Source: Flavobacterium sp. 9AF
Lineage (GTDB): Bacteria > Bacteroidota > Bacteroidia > Flavobacteriales > Flavobacteriaceae
Length of the DNA stretch: 64,000 bases
Assembly: GCF_902506265.1 (NCBI RefSeq)
Contig: NZ_LR733556.1
Coordinates: 62,001-126,000, forward strand
Direction of reading: 5' to 3'
Under the pieces are notes generated by a model. It was not told the origin of the DNA, ran no database searches, and saw only the letters and a list, made by a program, of their open reading frames with translations. Shown here piece after piece: positions 25,587 through 34,768 of this stretch (its first letter is position 1; each line of letters starts with the position of its first letter). Made by a program: the position numbers and the translations under genes.

Positions 25587-27227
25587 ATGGCAACAGTAAT
25601 AACAATGCCTCGTTTAAGCGATACAATGACAGAAGGAACCGTGGCAAAATGGCTTAAAAAAGTCGGTGATAAAATTGAAGAAGGCGATATTTTAGCTGAG
25701 ATTGAAACAGACAAAGCTACAATGGAATTTGAATCATTTAATGCAGGAACACTTTTGTATATTGGTGTTAATGAAGGTGAAACGGCAAATGTGGATTCTC
25801 TATTAGCAATAATCGGTAAAGAAGGTGAAGATATTTCAAGTTTATTAAATGGTTCTAAATCGGAAGCGAATGCGGATTCTAAGACAGAAATAGAAGCAAA
25901 AGAAGAAAAGGATACGCCTCAAACAAACAATGAAAGTACTGCTTTACCTAAAGGAGTAATTGTAGTAACAATGCCTCGTTTAAGTGATACTATGACAGAA
26001 GGAACTGTAGCTAGTTGGCTGAAAAAAGTGGGTGATGTTGTCTCTGAGGGAGATATTCTAGCTGAAATTGAAACCGATAAAGCGACAATGGAGTTTGAAT
26101 CTTTCAATGCTGGTACTTTATTATATATAGGTGTTCAGGAAGGTGAATCTGCTTCTGTAGATAGTATTTTAGCTATTCTTGGACCTGCTGGAACTGATAT
26201 TTCTGGTGTGCTTTCGAATCCTAAAACTGCTGATTCAATTAGTGTTAAAAAAGAGGAAACCAAAGAGGAGGTTAAAACAACAACCACATCTGAAACAACA
26301 GCAATACAAAATACTTCATCTACTTCAAATGGTAGAATTTTTGCCTCACCTTTAGCTAAAAAAATAGCGGAAGATAAAGGGATTAATTTGGCAGAAGTAA
26401 AAGGATCTGGTGAAAACGGTAGAATCGTAAAATCGGATATTGAGAATTACAGCCCAATTACAACTGCTTCTTCAAAAGTTGTTGAACCTGTAAAAGAAGC
26501 TAGTCATGCGGTTGCAGAGGTTAAACCATTTGTTCCAGCTGGAGAGGTGTATCAAGAGGAAGTGAAGAACTCTCAAATGCGTAAAGTTATTGCTAAACGT
26601 TTAGCAGAATCTAAATTTACAGCACCACATTATTATTTGACTATCGAATTAGATATGGATAACGCTATGGCTTCTCGTGAAATGATAAATAGCATTCCTA
26701 ATACTAAAGTATCTTTTAATGATATGGTTATTAAAGCAAGTGCAATGGCATTAAAAAAACATCCACAAGTAAATTCTCAATGGAAAGAAGATGCGATGAT
26801 TTTAAATCACCATGTAAATATTGGTGTAGCTGTTGCAGTAGAAGATGGGTTGGTAGTTCCAGTCTTGAAATTTACAGATCAAATGACATTAACTCAAATT
26901 GGTGCTAATGTTAAAGATATGGCTGGAAGAGCACGTGTTAAAAAAATTCAACCAGCGGAAATGGAAGGAAGTACTTTTACAATTTCTAATTTAGGAATGT
27001 TTGGTATTCAATCATTTACTTCTATTATCAATCAGCCTAATTCGGCTATTTTATCTGTAGGAGCAATTGTACAGAAACCAGTAGTTAAAAATGGACAAAT
27101 TGTAGTTGGAAATACAATGACAGTTACTTTAGCATGTGATCATAGAACTGTTGATGGAGCAACTGGAGCTCAATTCTTACAAACGTTTAAGGCGTTTATG
27201 GAAAACCCAGTGACTATGTTGGCATAA
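25587..27227 (+). CDS. pdhC: Pyruvate dehydrogenase E2, dihydrolipoamide acetyltransferase with two lipoyl domains
   Basis: The 546 residues show two lipoyl domains (about 1-78 and 123-200), with lipoylated Lys43 and Lys165 in the same motif EIETDKATMEFES. A Ser/Thr/Lys-rich linker, a peripheral subunit-binding domain (about 250-290, FASPLAKKIAEDKGI) and the catalytic acetyltransferase domain (about 320-546) follow, with the active-site DHRTVDG near residue 518. E2 transfers the acetyl group to CoA and forms the complex core. The two lipoyl domains are nearly identical in sequence, suggesting recent duplication or gene conversion. It is cotranscribed with pdhA and ends at the terminator at 27249. 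Confidence 0.95.
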   Translation: MATVITMPRLSDTMTEGTVAKWLKKVGDKIEEGDILAEIETDKATMEFESFNAGTLLYIGVNEGETANVDSLLAIIGKEGEDISSLLNGSKSEANADSKTEIEAKEEKDTPQTNNESTALPKGVIVVTMPRLSDTMTEGTVASWLKKVGDVVSEGDILAEIETDKATMEFESFNAGTLLYIGVQEGESASVDSILAILGPAGTDISGVLSNPKTADSISVKKEETKEEVKTTTTSETTAIQNTSSTSNGRIFASPLAKKIAEDKGINLAEVKGSGENGRIVKSDIENYSPITTASSKVVEPVKEASHAVAEVKPFVPAGEVYQEEVKNSQMRKVIAKRLAESKFTAPHYYLTIELDMDNAMASREMINSIPNTKVSFNDMVIKASAMALKKHPQVNSQWKEDAMILNHHVNIGVAVAVEDGLVVPVLKFTDQMTLTQIGANVKDMAGRARVKKIQPAEMEGSTFTISNLGMFGIQSFTSIINQPNSAILSVGAIVQKPVVKNGQIVVGNTMTVTLACDHRTVDGATGAQFLQTFKAFMENPVTMLA

Positions 27228-27248
27228 ATCAAATTAATATAGAGATAA

Positions 27249-27269
27249 AATCCCAATTTATTTGGGATT
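27249..27269 (+). terminator. Terminator after pdhC
   Basis: AATCCCAA (27249-27256) pairs with TTGGGATT (27262-27269) and is followed by TTTTTATTTTT. Confidence 0.85.
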
Positions 27270-27296
27270 TTTTTATTTTTACAAAAATATCATTTC

Positions 27297-28289
27297 ATGA
27301 AAAATCTTTCTTTATTATTTAGTTTTCTTTTAATCGCATGTAGTGGATCTAGTCCAATAGTTTCTAAGTTGCCTACAGATAATACCAATCAAGAAAAAGC
27401 TATTGAGACTATAAATTTTGCTAAACAAGAAGATGTTGTTCAAACGCTCAAGTTTTTAACATTAGATGAAAATTTGGGAAGGGAAGCCGGAACAAAACAG
27501 ATGGACAATGTAGCGGCTTATTTAGAAGATGTTTTTAAAAAAAATAATGTACCTCCTTATTTTAAGACTTATAAAGATACATTAAGTAACTTTAGATGGC
27601 CTGCTTATAATGTTGTAGGATATATAGAAGGGAATGATGCAAAATTGAAAAATGAATTTGTGGTTATTGGAGCGCATTATGATCATATAGGTCAGTTAAA
27701 GGGAGATGATATAGTAAATGGTGATGATATAGCAAATGGAGCTAATGATAATGCTTCAGGGACAACTGCGGTAACCGAAGTTGTGAAATATTTTGCAAAG
27801 TATAAAACCAATAAAAGAAGTATTATTTTTGTTTTCTTTTCAGCAGAAGAAAAAGGATTATTAGGTTCCAAACATTTGGCAAAAAAATTAAAAGAACAAA
27901 ATCTGAATTTGTATTTTATGTTTAATTATGAAATGATTGGAGTGAAAATGAATCGTGAAGATATGTTGCTTTATATAACTGGTTTTGGTAAAAGTAATAT
28001 GGCTCAAAAAATGAATGAATACGCAGGTGAAAATCTCATTGGCTATATTCCTGCGGAAACACAATATCAATTATTTAGAGCTTCCGATAATTATCCTTTT
28101 TATACCGAATTTGAAGTGCCTGCTCAAACCGTTTCTACTTTTGATTTTGAGAATTTTAAATTTTATCATGAGCCAGATGATGAATTTGAATTAATGGATA
28201 CCAAACATATGACTAATGTAGTGAATAAAACCATTCCTGTATTAGAAAAGATGATTAATGCTTCGAGTAAGGAAATTCAATTAAAATAA
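27297..28289 (+). CDS. M28-family zinc aminopeptidase, lipoprotein
   Basis: The 330-residue protein has lipobox LIACSG (Cys15). The M28 metal ligands and catalytic residues are visible: GAHYDHIGQ (His and Asp), GANDNASGTTAV (bridging Asp), FFSAEEKGLLGSKH (catalytic Glu and ligand Glu), and a final YHEPDDEFELMD (His). It should be an extracytoplasmic, membrane-anchored di-zinc aminopeptidase acting on peptides. Its likely -7 box (TATTTTTA at 27274) overlaps the T run of the pdhC terminator. It is followed by an SDR gene 77 bp downstream and may not share a transcript with it. Confidence 0.88.
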   Translation: MKNLSLLFSFLLIACSGSSPIVSKLPTDNTNQEKAIETINFAKQEDVVQTLKFLTLDENLGREAGTKQMDNVAAYLEDVFKKNNVPPYFKTYKDTLSNFRWPAYNVVGYIEGNDAKLKNEFVVIGAHYDHIGQLKGDDIVNGDDIANGANDNASGTTAVTEVVKYFAKYKTNKRSIIFVFFSAEEKGLLGSKHLAKKLKEQNLNLYFMFNYEMIGVKMNREDMLLYITGFGKSNMAQKMNEYAGENLIGYIPAETQYQLFRASDNYPFYTEFEVPAQTVSTFDFENFKFYHEPDDEFELMDTKHMTNVVNKTIPVLEKMINASSKEIQLK

Positions 28290-28366
28290 CAATAGAAAAT
28301 CATAATCATTTTGCAATTTTAAATGAAGGAGATTTATTCTCTTTACTAAACTCAAGTATTTAAAAA

Positions 28367-29047
28367 ATGAAAAACATTATTATAACAGGTACTTCAAGAG
28401 GAATTGGGTTAGAATTGGCTTTGCAATTTGCAAATCAAGGGCATCAAGTATTAGCAATTTCACGTAAAGTTTCTAAGCAATTAATTGAAAATAGTAACGT
28501 TACTTGTTTGTCAATTGATATTTCAAATCAGGAAGAGTTAAATCAAGTGAAACAATTTTTAGAAAAATCTTGGAAAAATAAAGTAGACGTTTTAATTCAT
28601 AATGCGGGTTTACTTATTGCAAAACCCTTTTCAGAATTAACTCCTCGAGATTTTGAACAAGTTTATAAGGTAAATGTTTTTGCTGTTGCTGAATTGACAA
28701 AAATTTGTATTCCATTTATGCAGAAAGGAAGCCATGTAGTAACAATTAGTTCAATGGGTGGCATTCAAGGAAGTATGAAATTTCCTAGTTTAGCGGCATA
28801 TAGTTCAAGTAAAGGTGCTGTAATTACTTTGTCCGAATTATTAGCTGAAGAATATAAAGAAAAAGGAATTGCTTTCAATGTTTTAGCTTTGGGAGCAGTC
28901 AATACAGAAATGCTACAAGAAGCTTTTCCAGGTTATCAAGCACCACTTTCGGCAAAGGAAATGGCAAATTATATTTTTGATTTTAGTTTAACTGGAAATA
29001 AATACTATAACGGAAAAGTATTGCAAGTTTCATCTACAACTCCTTGA
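28367..29047 (+). CDS. SDR family NAD(P)-dependent oxidoreductase
   Basis: The 226-residue classical short-chain dehydrogenase has the cofactor motif TGTSRGIGLELA (residues 6-17), LIHNAGLL (NNAG equivalent), the catalytic Ser in TISSMGG, and YSSSKGA (Tyr and Lys of YxxxK). It is cytosolic and its substrate is unknown. The C-terminus is short for the family. Its last 14 bp overlap the end of the convergent VanW-like gene, so read-through antisense between the two is possible. Confidence 0.9.
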   Translation: MKNIIITGTSRGIGLELALQFANQGHQVLAISRKVSKQLIENSNVTCLSIDISNQEELNQVKQFLEKSWKNKVDVLIHNAGLLIAKPFSELTPRDFEQVYKVNVFAVAELTKICIPFMQKGSHVVTISSMGGIQGSMKFPSLAAYSSSKGAVITLSELLAEEYKEKGIAFNVLALGAVNTEMLQEAFPGYQAPLSAKEMANYIFDFSLTGNKYYNGKVLQVSSTTP

Positions 29048-29741
29048 TTTTTTTGTATATAGAATAATATTTTGGGACACCATTTATTTCTGTAAGAACT
29101 TTTACATTATTGTTGTCTTCGGAAACACGTTTGAAATTCAATTCCTTATTTTCAATCCTCTCTACACTTTCAATATTGCAAACTATAGAATTATTTTTAA
29201 TCTCAAAAGAAAAGCGAATTGGAAAAGGAAAAGTGTTTTTGATTCTTAAATCTTTGTATCCATAGGCAACGGTAGCGTCTGAACCTAAAGGTGTAAAACG
29301 TTCAGATTCTTTGTAAATGTCTACAGAATGGTTATGTCTCTCTATAATCTCTAATCCAGCTTTTAAAGCAGTAACATAAACAATTGAAGAAATTTGACAC
29401 AAACCACCACCGATATTTTCGGAGACTTTTCCGTCGATGATGTTTCTGCCTTTTTTGAAATTATTTTTTTCGGAAGGATTGCCAACTAATTTCCAAAATG
29501 AAAAAATCTGGTTTGGAAATAATATAACTTCTTCTATCTTTATTTTGGCGATTAAAAAATTATGAAGTTTGTTGTCAAAATGTATTCCTTGTTTTATTTC
29601 TTGTTTGGTTTCTATTTTAAATAAAAACTGAAGTTGATGAATGCTTGGTTTAGCAAAATCAAGCATGTAATCACAAAAAAACAGTTTGAAAAGCTTTAAT
29701 TTTAATTTTACTTTTTGTGGTATTATTCTTTTTAAAATCAT
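29034..29741 (-). CDS. VanW family protein
   Basis: The 235-residue protein has the VanW core: FSFWKLVGNPSEKNNFKKG, an NIGGGLCQISSIVYVTALKA segment with the conserved GGG-C-Q, and ERHNHSVDIYKESERFTPLG followed by DATVAYGYKDL. VanW proteins occur in some vancomycin-resistance clusters and widely elsewhere; their biochemical role is unknown. No resistance cluster is present here. The start overlaps the end of the methyltransferase gene by 4 bp (ATGA), so the two form an operon. Confidence 0.88.
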   Translation of the reverse strand: MILKRIIPQKVKLKLKLFKLFFCDYMLDFAKPSIHQLQFLFKIETKQEIKQGIHFDNKLHNFLIAKIKIEEVILFPNQIFSFWKLVGNPSEKNNFKKGRNIIDGKVSENIGGGLCQISSIVYVTALKAGLEIIERHNHSVDIYKESERFTPLGSDATVAYGYKDLRIKNTFPFPIRFSFEIKNNSIVCNIESVERIENKELNFKRVSEDNNNVKVLTEINGVPKYYSIYKKIKEL

Positions 29742-30412
29742 TTTTTTTCTAATTCTATAACTATATAGGAGGCATATTTTTTGAAAGGGGATTTACATAA
29801 CAAAATGTCTAAAGCGGTAAATAGGAATCTTATTTTTTTATGTATTCTATGTATTGGAAAAAAAAGAAATCCTCTTGTTCTCTTGATTTCCCAATTCGAT
29901 TCGATTAATTCCTTTATTTCTTTAATTGTAAAGTGATTTGCTCCGTGCCAACTATTAGGTTGATAATTTACTAATAAACGTCTTGTTTTTGAAGGAAAAT
30001 CGAAAATTAGTATGCCTTTGTCTTTTAGCTTGGAATGTGACTCTTTTAAAAAATCTTTTGTAATCTGTTTGTCTAAATGCATTATTACGTGAAATGAATA
30101 AATTACATCTAAGGATTCTTCTTTATAAGGAATAGCTGTTACACTGCCTAATTGTAATTCTTTACTTGGAAATTTTTCTCTAGCTTTTGTTAGCATTTCC
30201 GAACTTATATCTGCGCCAAATGAAGCAAAATCTAAAAGTCTGCCTGTGCCACAACCAAGATCTAATATTTTTTTATATTTATTTTTTAAAATAGATTCTT
30301 TTAGAAATTTTCTTTCTTGCTTATCAATATATTTTCCGTAAGAGTTATTAAATCTGTTCTCGTCATAGTGTTTTGCTAAATCATCATAATATTTTTTTAC
30401 CAGATTATTCAT
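29738..30412 (-). CDS. Class I SAM-dependent methyltransferase
   Basis: The start at 30412 (MNNLVKKYYDDLAKHYDENR) is chosen because the longer frame runs into the divergent promoter and the SprT-like gene. The 224-residue protein has the SAM-binding KILDLGCGTGRLLDFAS, then the acidic ADISSEMLTKARE, and VIYSFHVIMHL as motif IV. It is a cytosolic methyltransferase of the Methyltransf_11/25 type with unknown substrate. Its 3' end overlaps the VanW-like gene, so the two may act on the same cell-envelope or metabolite pathway. A -7 box lies 20 bp upstream (see 30433). Confidence 0.85.
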   Translation of the reverse strand: MNNLVKKYYDDLAKHYDENRFNNSYGKYIDKQERKFLKESILKNKYKKILDLGCGTGRLLDFASFGADISSEMLTKAREKFPSKELQLGSVTAIPYKEESLDVIYSFHVIMHLDKQITKDFLKESHSKLKDKGILIFDFPSKTRRLLVNYQPNSWHGANHFTIKEIKELIESNWEIKRTRGFLFFPIHRIHKKIRFLFTALDILLCKSPFKKYASYIVIELEKK

Positions 30413-30432
30413 GTTGAATTTTATAGATGAAT

Positions 30433-30464
30433 CAAAAATAGATAAATTTGCACACAATGAGCAA
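30433..30464. promoter_or_regulatory. Overlapping divergent promoters for the methyltransferase and SprT-like genes
   Basis: On the plus strand TAAATTTG (30443-30450) is a perfect -7 box, only 6 bp before the SprT-like ATG. On the minus strand TATTTTTG (30440 down to 30433) is a perfect -7 box 20 bp before the methyltransferase ATG, with TTG at 30464-30462 at a 21-bp spacing as -33. The -7 boxes are only 2 bp apart, so the two promoters must compete for polymerase. Confidence 0.6.
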
Positions 30465-31059
30465 CGTTTTACAAAAATACCTTCCCGAACATGCAGTTCA
30501 ACCTTGTTTTGAGTTAATCAAAAGCAATCACGTTCATTTAAAAATCGTTAATGAACGAGTAACACGTCATGGAGATTATAGAAAGGATGGGAATGGCTAT
30601 CATCAAATTACAGTGAATGCTAGTCTCAATAAATATCGTTTTCTAATTACTCTAATTCATGAAATTGCTCATTTAGTTGCCTTTGAAAAATACGGAAGGT
30701 ATATTAAACCTCATGGGGATGAATGGAAATTGACTTTCAGACAATTGATGTTGCCTTATATACGACCTGAAATTTTTCCTAATCAATTATTGCCGTTATT
30801 GGCACGCCATTTTAAAAATCCGAAAGCAAGTAGCGATACCGATGCAACTTTATCTTTGGCCTTAAAACAATATGATGCAAAAGATTCTGATAAAAATTAT
30901 ATCTTTGAATTACCTTACGGTGCTCATTTTAGAATTCACAATGGTAGAGTTTTTAAAAAAATAGCTTTACGGGTTAAACGATACGAATGTATCGAACTGC
31001 AAACAGGTCGTGTTTTTTTATTTCAGCCAAATGCTGAGGTTGAATTAGTGCCAAGTTAA
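30457..31059 (+). CDS. SprT-like zinc metallopeptidase-fold protein
   Basis: I start at the ATG at 30457 (MSNVLQKYLPEHAVQP); a TTG nine bases upstream overlaps the promoter. The 200-residue protein has the SprT-like zinc site LIHEIAHLVAFEKYG, with a further His in KPHGDEWK, which provides HExxH plus a third ligand region. SprT-like proteins resemble SPRTN-type proteases, but bacterial members are of unknown function. No signal peptide is seen. The perfect -7 box immediately upstream suggests a very short or absent 5' leader. It is followed after 19 bp by a small membrane protein and then manC. Confidence 0.85.
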   Translation: MSNVLQKYLPEHAVQPCFELIKSNHVHLKIVNERVTRHGDYRKDGNGYHQITVNASLNKYRFLITLIHEIAHLVAFEKYGRYIKPHGDEWKLTFRQLMLPYIRPEIFPNQLLPLLARHFKNPKASSDTDATLSLALKQYDAKDSDKNYIFELPYGAHFRIHNGRVFKKIALRVKRYECIELQTGRVFLFQPNAEVELVPS

Positions 31060-31078
31060 TATTCGTTTTAAATTATTT

Positions 31079-31543
31079 ATGATTTTAAAAACACTAAAAG
31101 ATAAACCACATCATTTTTATTTGCTAGTTTCAATCTTGTTTCTAACTCTTGGCTTTTTGATGCCTTTTCAAGAAAACAATAATTTGGATATAAACATTCA
31201 CGATACTTACTATGTTGTTGAATTTAAACACTTGTATTGGCTTTTTAGTATGGTTTTATTTGTAAATTGGATTATATGTGTCTTAATTGCTTTATCTAGA
31301 GTTGTAATCAATAAAACAGTAAAAAATATTCAAATTTTAATGTCTATAATTTCTTGTTTAGGAATTATTTTTCCTTATGATTTGTTTAAAACCAAAAATG
31401 AATTTCCATCGTTTGATGATTATTCTTATACAAATGAGTTACTGCTCCTTTTTTCAGTAATTTATATTATTTCAAACATATTGTTATTTATCATTATATT
31501 TTTAAGTATATTTAAAGTTATTAAAAGAATCCTTTTAAGGTAA
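31079..31543 (+). CDS. Small membrane protein with a COX1-like HDTYYVV motif
   Basis: The 154-residue protein has about four membrane helices. Between helices 1 and 2 it carries NLDINIHDTYYVVEFKHLYW. This closely resembles the HDTYYVVAHFHYVLS segment of haem-copper oxidase subunit I, followed by a helix as in COX1. The haem-ligand pair of the true enzyme (H-F-H) is replaced by F-K-H, and no other oxidase motif is present. I infer that it is not an oxidase but a small orphan family using the same local sequence. It is 3 bp upstream of manC and 19 bp downstream of the SprT-like gene, so it is probably co-transcribed with them. Confidence 0.6.
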   Translation: MILKTLKDKPHHFYLLVSILFLTLGFLMPFQENNNLDINIHDTYYVVEFKHLYWLFSMVLFVNWIICVLIALSRVVINKTVKNIQILMSIISCLGIIFPYDLFKTKNEFPSFDDYSYTNELLLLFSVIYIISNILLFIIIFLSIFKVIKRILLR

Positions 31544-31545
31544 AC

Positions 31546-32604
31546 ATGAAAGACAAAAATTATTACGCAATAATAATGGCTGGTGGTGTAGGTTCACGTT
31601 TTTGGCCAGTAAGTACAACCGATTTTCCAAAGCAGTTTCACGATATGTTAGGAACCGGTGATACGCTTATTCAAAAGACTTTTTCAAGATTAAGTCAATT
31701 AATTCCATCTGAAAATATTTTGGTTCTAACCAATGAAAGATATAATGAGTTAGTTCTAGAACAATTGCCTACTATTAAACCTGAGCAAGTGGTTCTTGAA
31801 CCGGCTATGCGAAATACTGCCCCTTGTATTTTATACGCTTCTATGAAAATTAAAAAACTAAATCCTAATGCTTTATTGATTGTAGCACCGTCAGATCATT
31901 GGATTGAAGATGAAAAAGCCTTTTTGGAAAATGTGAAACAATCATTTCAATACTGTGCTAGTCATAATGCACTCATGACTTTAGGAATTCAACCTACTTT
32001 TCCTAACACAGGTTTTGGTTATATTGAATACGATAAGAGGGATGAAAACCCAATTAAAAAAGTAAAGCAATTTAGAGAAAAACCTAATTATGAAACGGCA
32101 AAAGCTTTTTTGGCTAGTGGTAATTTTCTATGGAACGGGGGGATTTTTATTTGGAGTGTGCAAGCTGTTATTGAGGCTTTCGAGAAGTTTCAGCCTGAAA
32201 TGAATGCTTTGTTTTTATCGGGCTATGAAAGTTATAATACGGGTAAAGAAACAGAATTTATTGCTTCTCATTATCCATTAGCTGAAAATATTTCAATTGA
32301 TTATGCTATTTTGGAAAAGGCACCCAATGTGTTTGTTTTACCTGCAACATTCGATTGGAACGATTTAGGAACTTGGGGTTCATTACATGAAAAACTAGAT
32401 AAGGATGAAAATAATAATGCAGTTGTGAATGCTACTGTAGTTTTGGAAAATGCTTCTAATAATATTATTAGAGCTGAAGGGAAAAAATTAATTATTATTG
32501 ACGGATTAGATGATTATATAATTGTTGATAAATCAGATACTCTATTAATTTATCCAAAAAGTAAAGAGCAAGAAATTAAAGGCATTGTAAGTAAATTACA
32601 ATAA
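31546..32604 (+). CDS. manC: Mannose-1-phosphate guanylyltransferase
   Basis: ManC makes GDP-mannose from mannose-1-phosphate and GTP. The 352-residue protein has the nucleotidyltransferase signature IMAGGVGSRFWPVS, QKTFSRLSQLI, LVLTNERY, the sugar-phosphate loop FREKPNYETA and FLWNGGIFIWS, then FDWNDLGTWGSL. It lacks the C-terminal isomerase domain, so it is monofunctional. The product feeds mannosylation, which would fit the polyprenol-sugar enzymes at 11976-15507, though the two loci are far apart. It is 7 bp upstream of the DUF389 gene. Confidence 0.92.
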   Translation: MKDKNYYAIIMAGGVGSRFWPVSTTDFPKQFHDMLGTGDTLIQKTFSRLSQLIPSENILVLTNERYNELVLEQLPTIKPEQVVLEPAMRNTAPCILYASMKIKKLNPNALLIVAPSDHWIEDEKAFLENVKQSFQYCASHNALMTLGIQPTFPNTGFGYIEYDKRDENPIKKVKQFREKPNYETAKAFLASGNFLWNGGIFIWSVQAVIEAFEKFQPEMNALFLSGYESYNTGKETEFIASHYPLAENISIDYAILEKAPNVFVLPATFDWNDLGTWGSLHEKLDKDENNNAVVNATVVLENASNNIIRAEGKKLIIIDGLDDYIIVDKSDTLLIYPKSKEQEIKGIVSKLQ

Positions 32605-32611
32605 AGTAATT

Positions 32612-34000
32612 ATGGAAAACCATACTCCGTTAAATTTCTCAGAAATAATTAAACAAGTTAAGCAATTTGTTGTTGATATCTTTGATATTTCAAGAGATTC
32701 CGATAAAACCAATACTATTGATGATATCAAGGCAGGAATTTACATGAAAGGCGCTACTGCTTGGGTACTTATTTTCTCCATTTTGATTGCATCAGTAGGT
32801 TTAAATACAAGTTCTACCGCTGTGGTTATTGGAGCCATGTTGATTTCTCCTTTAATGGGGCCGATTTTAGGTATTGGTCTTTCTTTAGGTATTAATAATA
32901 TTGATTTATTAAAAAAGGCATTGAACAATTTTGCCGTAATGGTTATTTTAAGTTTGCTGACTTCTTTTATGTTTTTTAGTATTCCTATTTTTCAAAATGA
33001 AACCCAAGAATTAATTAATCGTACTTTTCCAGATGTGAGAGATGTGATTATTGCACTTTCAGGAGGTTTGTCTTTAATTGTAGCAATAAGTCAACGAAAT
33101 AAACTATTTAATGCCATTGCTGGTGTTGCTATTGCAACTGCTTTAATGCCTCCTTTATGTACAGCAGGTTATGGATTAGCAACGGGTAAATGGAACTTTT
33201 TTGGAGGAGCTTTATTCTTGTTCTCTATTAATACCATTTTTATTGCTTCAGCTACATTTGTAGTTGTTCGTTTTTTGAAATTTCCTTACGAAGAATATGC
33301 CGATTCCAAAAGAAGAAAATTATTGTCGAGGGTAATTTCTATATTAGCATTAAGTATACTTATTCCTAGCGTTTATATGTTTTATCAATTATATAAACAA
33401 TCGGATTTTGACCAAAAAGTAGATACTTTAATTGAAGAATTAAAATCTGAAAAAGGGGTTTTAATTTTAGATGTGAAAAAAGATTATTCGAAAAGACAAA
33501 TCAATTTTGCAGTCATTGGTAAAAGCTTGACAAAAGAAGAAGTGACAACCTTTGAAAAAAAAATGAAAGAATTAGGCTATGCAAACTGTACTTTTAAAGT
33601 GTTTCAAGATAACGGAAGTATAGAAACTATGACAAAAATGAAAGATATTGAGCAATCCTTTTTGTCAAACCAACAATTATTAGTGAAGAAGGATGCTGAT
33701 TTGTTGGATAAAGACCGACAAATATTTGACTTAAAAAATCAATTAACGACTAAAAAAGCAACTATAATGTCTTTTGAGCAAATTGCAAAAGAAATGAAAG
33801 CATTGGATGCTAATATTGAAGAAGTTAGTTATGCAGAAAAACTGGTGACTAACTTTAGTAAAGTCGATACGATTCCTACTTTTGAAATTAAATGGAATGC
33901 TAAAGTAGGAACCAAAACCAAATCAGAAACTGCTCAAAAATTAGAGAATTGGTTAAAGACAAAATTGAAAGTAAAAAAAATGGAAGTGAAAGCTGATTAA
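32612..34000 (+). CDS. DUF389 (TIGR00341) membrane protein
   Basis: The 462-residue protein has an N-terminal DUF389 membrane domain, about residues 45-270 with six helices. Its conserved segments include VGLNTSSTAVVIGAMLISPLMGPILGIGLS and LMPPLCTAGYGLATG. The ~190-residue cytosolic C-terminal extension is rich in charged coiled-coil-like sequence. The function of DUF389 is unknown; transport has been suggested. It follows manC by 7 bp. Its stop abuts the stop of the convergent ABC ATPase gene with no gap. Confidence 0.88.
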   Translation: MENHTPLNFSEIIKQVKQFVVDIFDISRDSDKTNTIDDIKAGIYMKGATAWVLIFSILIASVGLNTSSTAVVIGAMLISPLMGPILGIGLSLGINNIDLLKKALNNFAVMVILSLLTSFMFFSIPIFQNETQELINRTFPDVRDVIIALSGGLSLIVAISQRNKLFNAIAGVAIATALMPPLCTAGYGLATGKWNFFGGALFLFSINTIFIASATFVVVRFLKFPYEEYADSKRRKLLSRVISILALSILIPSVYMFYQLYKQSDFDQKVDTLIEELKSEKGVLILDVKKDYSKRQINFAVIGKSLTKEEVTTFEKKMKELGYANCTFKVFQDNGSIETMTKMKDIEQSFLSNQQLLVKKDADLLDKDRQIFDLKNQLTTKKATIMSFEQIAKEMKALDANIEEVSYAEKLVTNFSKVDTIPTFEIKWNAKVGTKTKSETAQKLENWLKTKLKVKKMEVKAD

Positions 34001-34768
34001 TCATTTATCATCATCCAAATACATTTTTCGAACTTTTTTGAATAATTCTGAAGAGTAAACAAAATCCGTAACCGCTTCGTTATCTGTTTTAAAAATCTCC
34101 TTGTTTGAACCTTCCCATTCTAATAGGCCATTTTTTAAGAAGACAATTTTATCACCAATTTCCATTACCGAATTCATATCATGGGTGTTGATAATGGTTG
34201 TAATATCATACTCTTCAGTAATCTCTTGAATTAAATTATCGATAACAATGGCTGTTTTTGGGTCTAAACCCGAGTTAGGTTCGTCACAAAATAAATATTT
34301 AGGATTGTTTACAATGGCTCTTGCTATAGCTACGCGTTTCTGCATTCCTCCAGAAATCTCAGAGGGTTTTTTAGTGTTAGCATTAATTAGTTTTACACGG
34401 TCAATTACAAAATTGACACGTTCTTTAATTTCTGCAGCTGTTTTTCTAGTAAACATTTTTAAAGGGAAACCAATATTCTCCTCAACAGTCATACTATCAA
34501 ATAACGCACTTCCTTGAAAAACCATTCCTATTTCGGTACGAAGCTCTCTTTTTTCATCATCACTTAAATTAGAATATATTCTACCGTCAAATGAAATTGT
34601 TCCAGATTCAGGTTTGTGTATGCCTAATAACGATTTTAAAAAGACAGTTTTTCCAGAACCACTTTGTCCAATAATTAAGTTCGTCATTCCAGATTCAAAA
34701 GTAGTGCTAATGCCTTTTAACACTTTTTGATCACCAAAGGTTTTTTCTAAATCTTTAACTTCTATCAT
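34001..34768 (-). CDS. MlaF-like ABC transporter ATP-binding protein
   Basis: The start at 34768 (MIEVKDLEKTFGDQKVLKG) overlaps the stop of the permease gene by one base (TAATG); the longer frame would run 20 residues into that gene. The 255-residue ATPase has Walker A GQSGSGKT, signature ISGGMQKRVAIARA, Walker B YLFCDEPNSGLDP and switch His in NTHDM. The GGMQKR variant is typical of MlaF/lipid-trafficking ATPases. With the MlaE-like permease it would move phospholipids or related lipids between the membranes. The MlaD substrate-binding protein is not encoded next to it. Confidence 0.9.
   Translation of the reverse strand: MIEVKDLEKTFGDQKVLKGISTTFESGMTNLIIGQSGSGKTVFLKSLLGIHKPESGTISFDGRIYSNLSDDEKRELRTEIGMVFQGSALFDSMTVEENIGFPLKMFTRKTAAEIKERVNFVIDRVKLINANTKKPSEISGGMQKRVAIARAIVNNPKYLFCDEPNSGLDPKTAIVIDNLIQEITEEYDITTIINTHDMNSVMEIGDKIVFLKNGLLEWEGSNKEIFKTDNEAVTDFVYSSELFKKVRKMYLDDDK

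Noticed and set aside
29034..29741. Linking the VanW-like gene to vancomycin resistance.
   Set aside because: No vanA/B/H/X-type genes or regulators are nearby, and VanW-family proteins are widespread outside resistance clusters.
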